From positions 1-5,092 of the forward strand of contig JACCVK010000308.1 of assembly GCA_013698195.1 (NCBI GenBank): a DNA stretch of 5,092 nucleotides. Direction: 5' to 3'. The DNA is from Actinomycetota bacterium. GTDB lineage: Bacteria > Actinomycetota > Thermoleophilia > Gaiellales > Gaiellaceae. Both the position numbers and the translations under genes were made by a program. This document shows, piece by piece, positions 4,755-5,092 of the stretch. Every line of letters starts with the position of its first letter. Position 1 is the stretch's first letter. A model generated the notes under the pieces. That model saw only the letters and a program-made list of their open reading frames with translations. It searched no databases and was not told the origin of the DNA.

Positions 4755-5092
4755 ATGCCCGAGCCCGCCAAGATCAGGAACGTCGCCGTCGTCGGCCATC
4801 GCGGGACGGGGAAGACGTCGCTCGTCGAGGCACTTCTCTTTCAGTCCGGAGCGGTGAATCGTCTCGGCACCGTGGAGGGAGGAACCACGGTCTCCGACTC
4901 CGACGAGGACGAGCACAAGCGACAGCTCTCGATCTCGACCTCGCTCGCCCACACGGAGTGGCAGGGACGAAAGCTGAATCTCGTGGACGTTCCCGGCGAT
5001 CCGAGCTTCCAGGGCGAGCTCCGCACGGCGGCCCGTGTCGTCGAGGGAGTGCTCGTGACGGTGTCGAGCGTCATGGGTGTGGAGGTCGGCAC
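4755..5092 (+). CDS. EF-G-like translational GTPase, N-terminal fragment
   Basis: The first 112 codons of an EF-G-like protein, cut by the window end. ATG at 4755 follows AGGGAGG (4738-4744) at 10-nt spacing, a good ribosome site. The P-loop GHRGTGKTS lies at residues 14-22, and G3 is DVPG (78-81). The GTVEGGTTVSDSDEDEHKRQ segment (38-57) and the LRTAARVVEGVLV helix-strand match the EF-G-like subfamily that includes mycobacterial FusA2 rather than canonical EF-G (AHIDAGKTT, DTPGH). Asp82 replaces the catalytic histidine after the G3 glycine, and Ser59 replaces the switch I threonine of RGITI. The family's role on the ribosome is unclear, and these changes suggest altered GTP hydrolysis. A weak -10-like TAAGCT (4713-4718) could start transcription about 30 nt upstream of the ATG. 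The 142-bp gap before it holds GC-rich inverted repeats but no clear gene. Confidence 0.88.
   Translation, partial: MPEPAKIRNVAVVGHRGTGKTSLVEALLFQSGAVNRLGTVEGGTTVSDSDEDEHKRQLSISTSLAHTEWQGRKLNLVDVPGDPSFQGELRTAARVVEGVLVTVSSVMGVEVG

Overview
The window comes from a high-GC bacterial chromosome. Third codon positions are mostly G or C. A WhiG/FliA-type sigma factor, a second EF-G-like GTPase, a tRNA without an encoded CCA and leaderless-looking promoters together suggest an Actinomycetota member. A Thermoleophilia-like lineage is only a guess, because no taxonomic marker was compared. No mobile element, CRISPR array or foreign-looking island is visible.

Layout, left to right, all protein genes on the + strand: (1) glucose-6-phosphate dehydrogenase (zwf, 48-1442), whose reading frame is open to the left edge of the window. 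(2) A 359-bp gap (1443-1801) that is not empty. It holds a short hairpin, a long bulged hairpin ending 5 nt before a near-perfect Shine-Dalgarno, a 35-codon membrane or signal-peptide-like ORF (1539-1646), a 14-bp hairpin capped by a UUCG loop, and a GTTCACC element resembling an actinobacterial PHO box. (3) A secreted PhoX-like/DUF839 protein (1802-3367) followed by a 15-bp terminator-type stem. (4) A tRNA-Trp(CCA) gene on the minus strand (3481-3553), convergent with the PhoX-like gene. (5) A divergent pair of small-protein gene and sigma factor: a 57-aa two-helix membrane protein (3623-3796) and a WhiG/FliA-family sigma factor (3824 or 3830 to 4612). (6) The first 112 codons of an EF-G-like translational GTPase (4755 to beyond the window end).

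The genes do not form one pathway. They are housekeeping or regulatory units: NADPH supply by the oxidative pentose phosphate route, possible phosphate scavenging at the cell surface, one tRNA, an alternative sigma factor with a small membrane partner, and a translation-factor paralogue. The less ordinary content is in the gaps. The zwf to PhoX-like spacer looks like a structured, translated and possibly phosphate-controlled regulatory region. The 69-bp gap between tRNA-Trp and the small membrane gene appears to hold two abutting divergent promoters, one placing its start site on the ATG. The sigma factor also has a -10-like hexamer placing +1 exactly on an in-frame GTG. All promoter and RNA-structure calls were made by eye and are inference.
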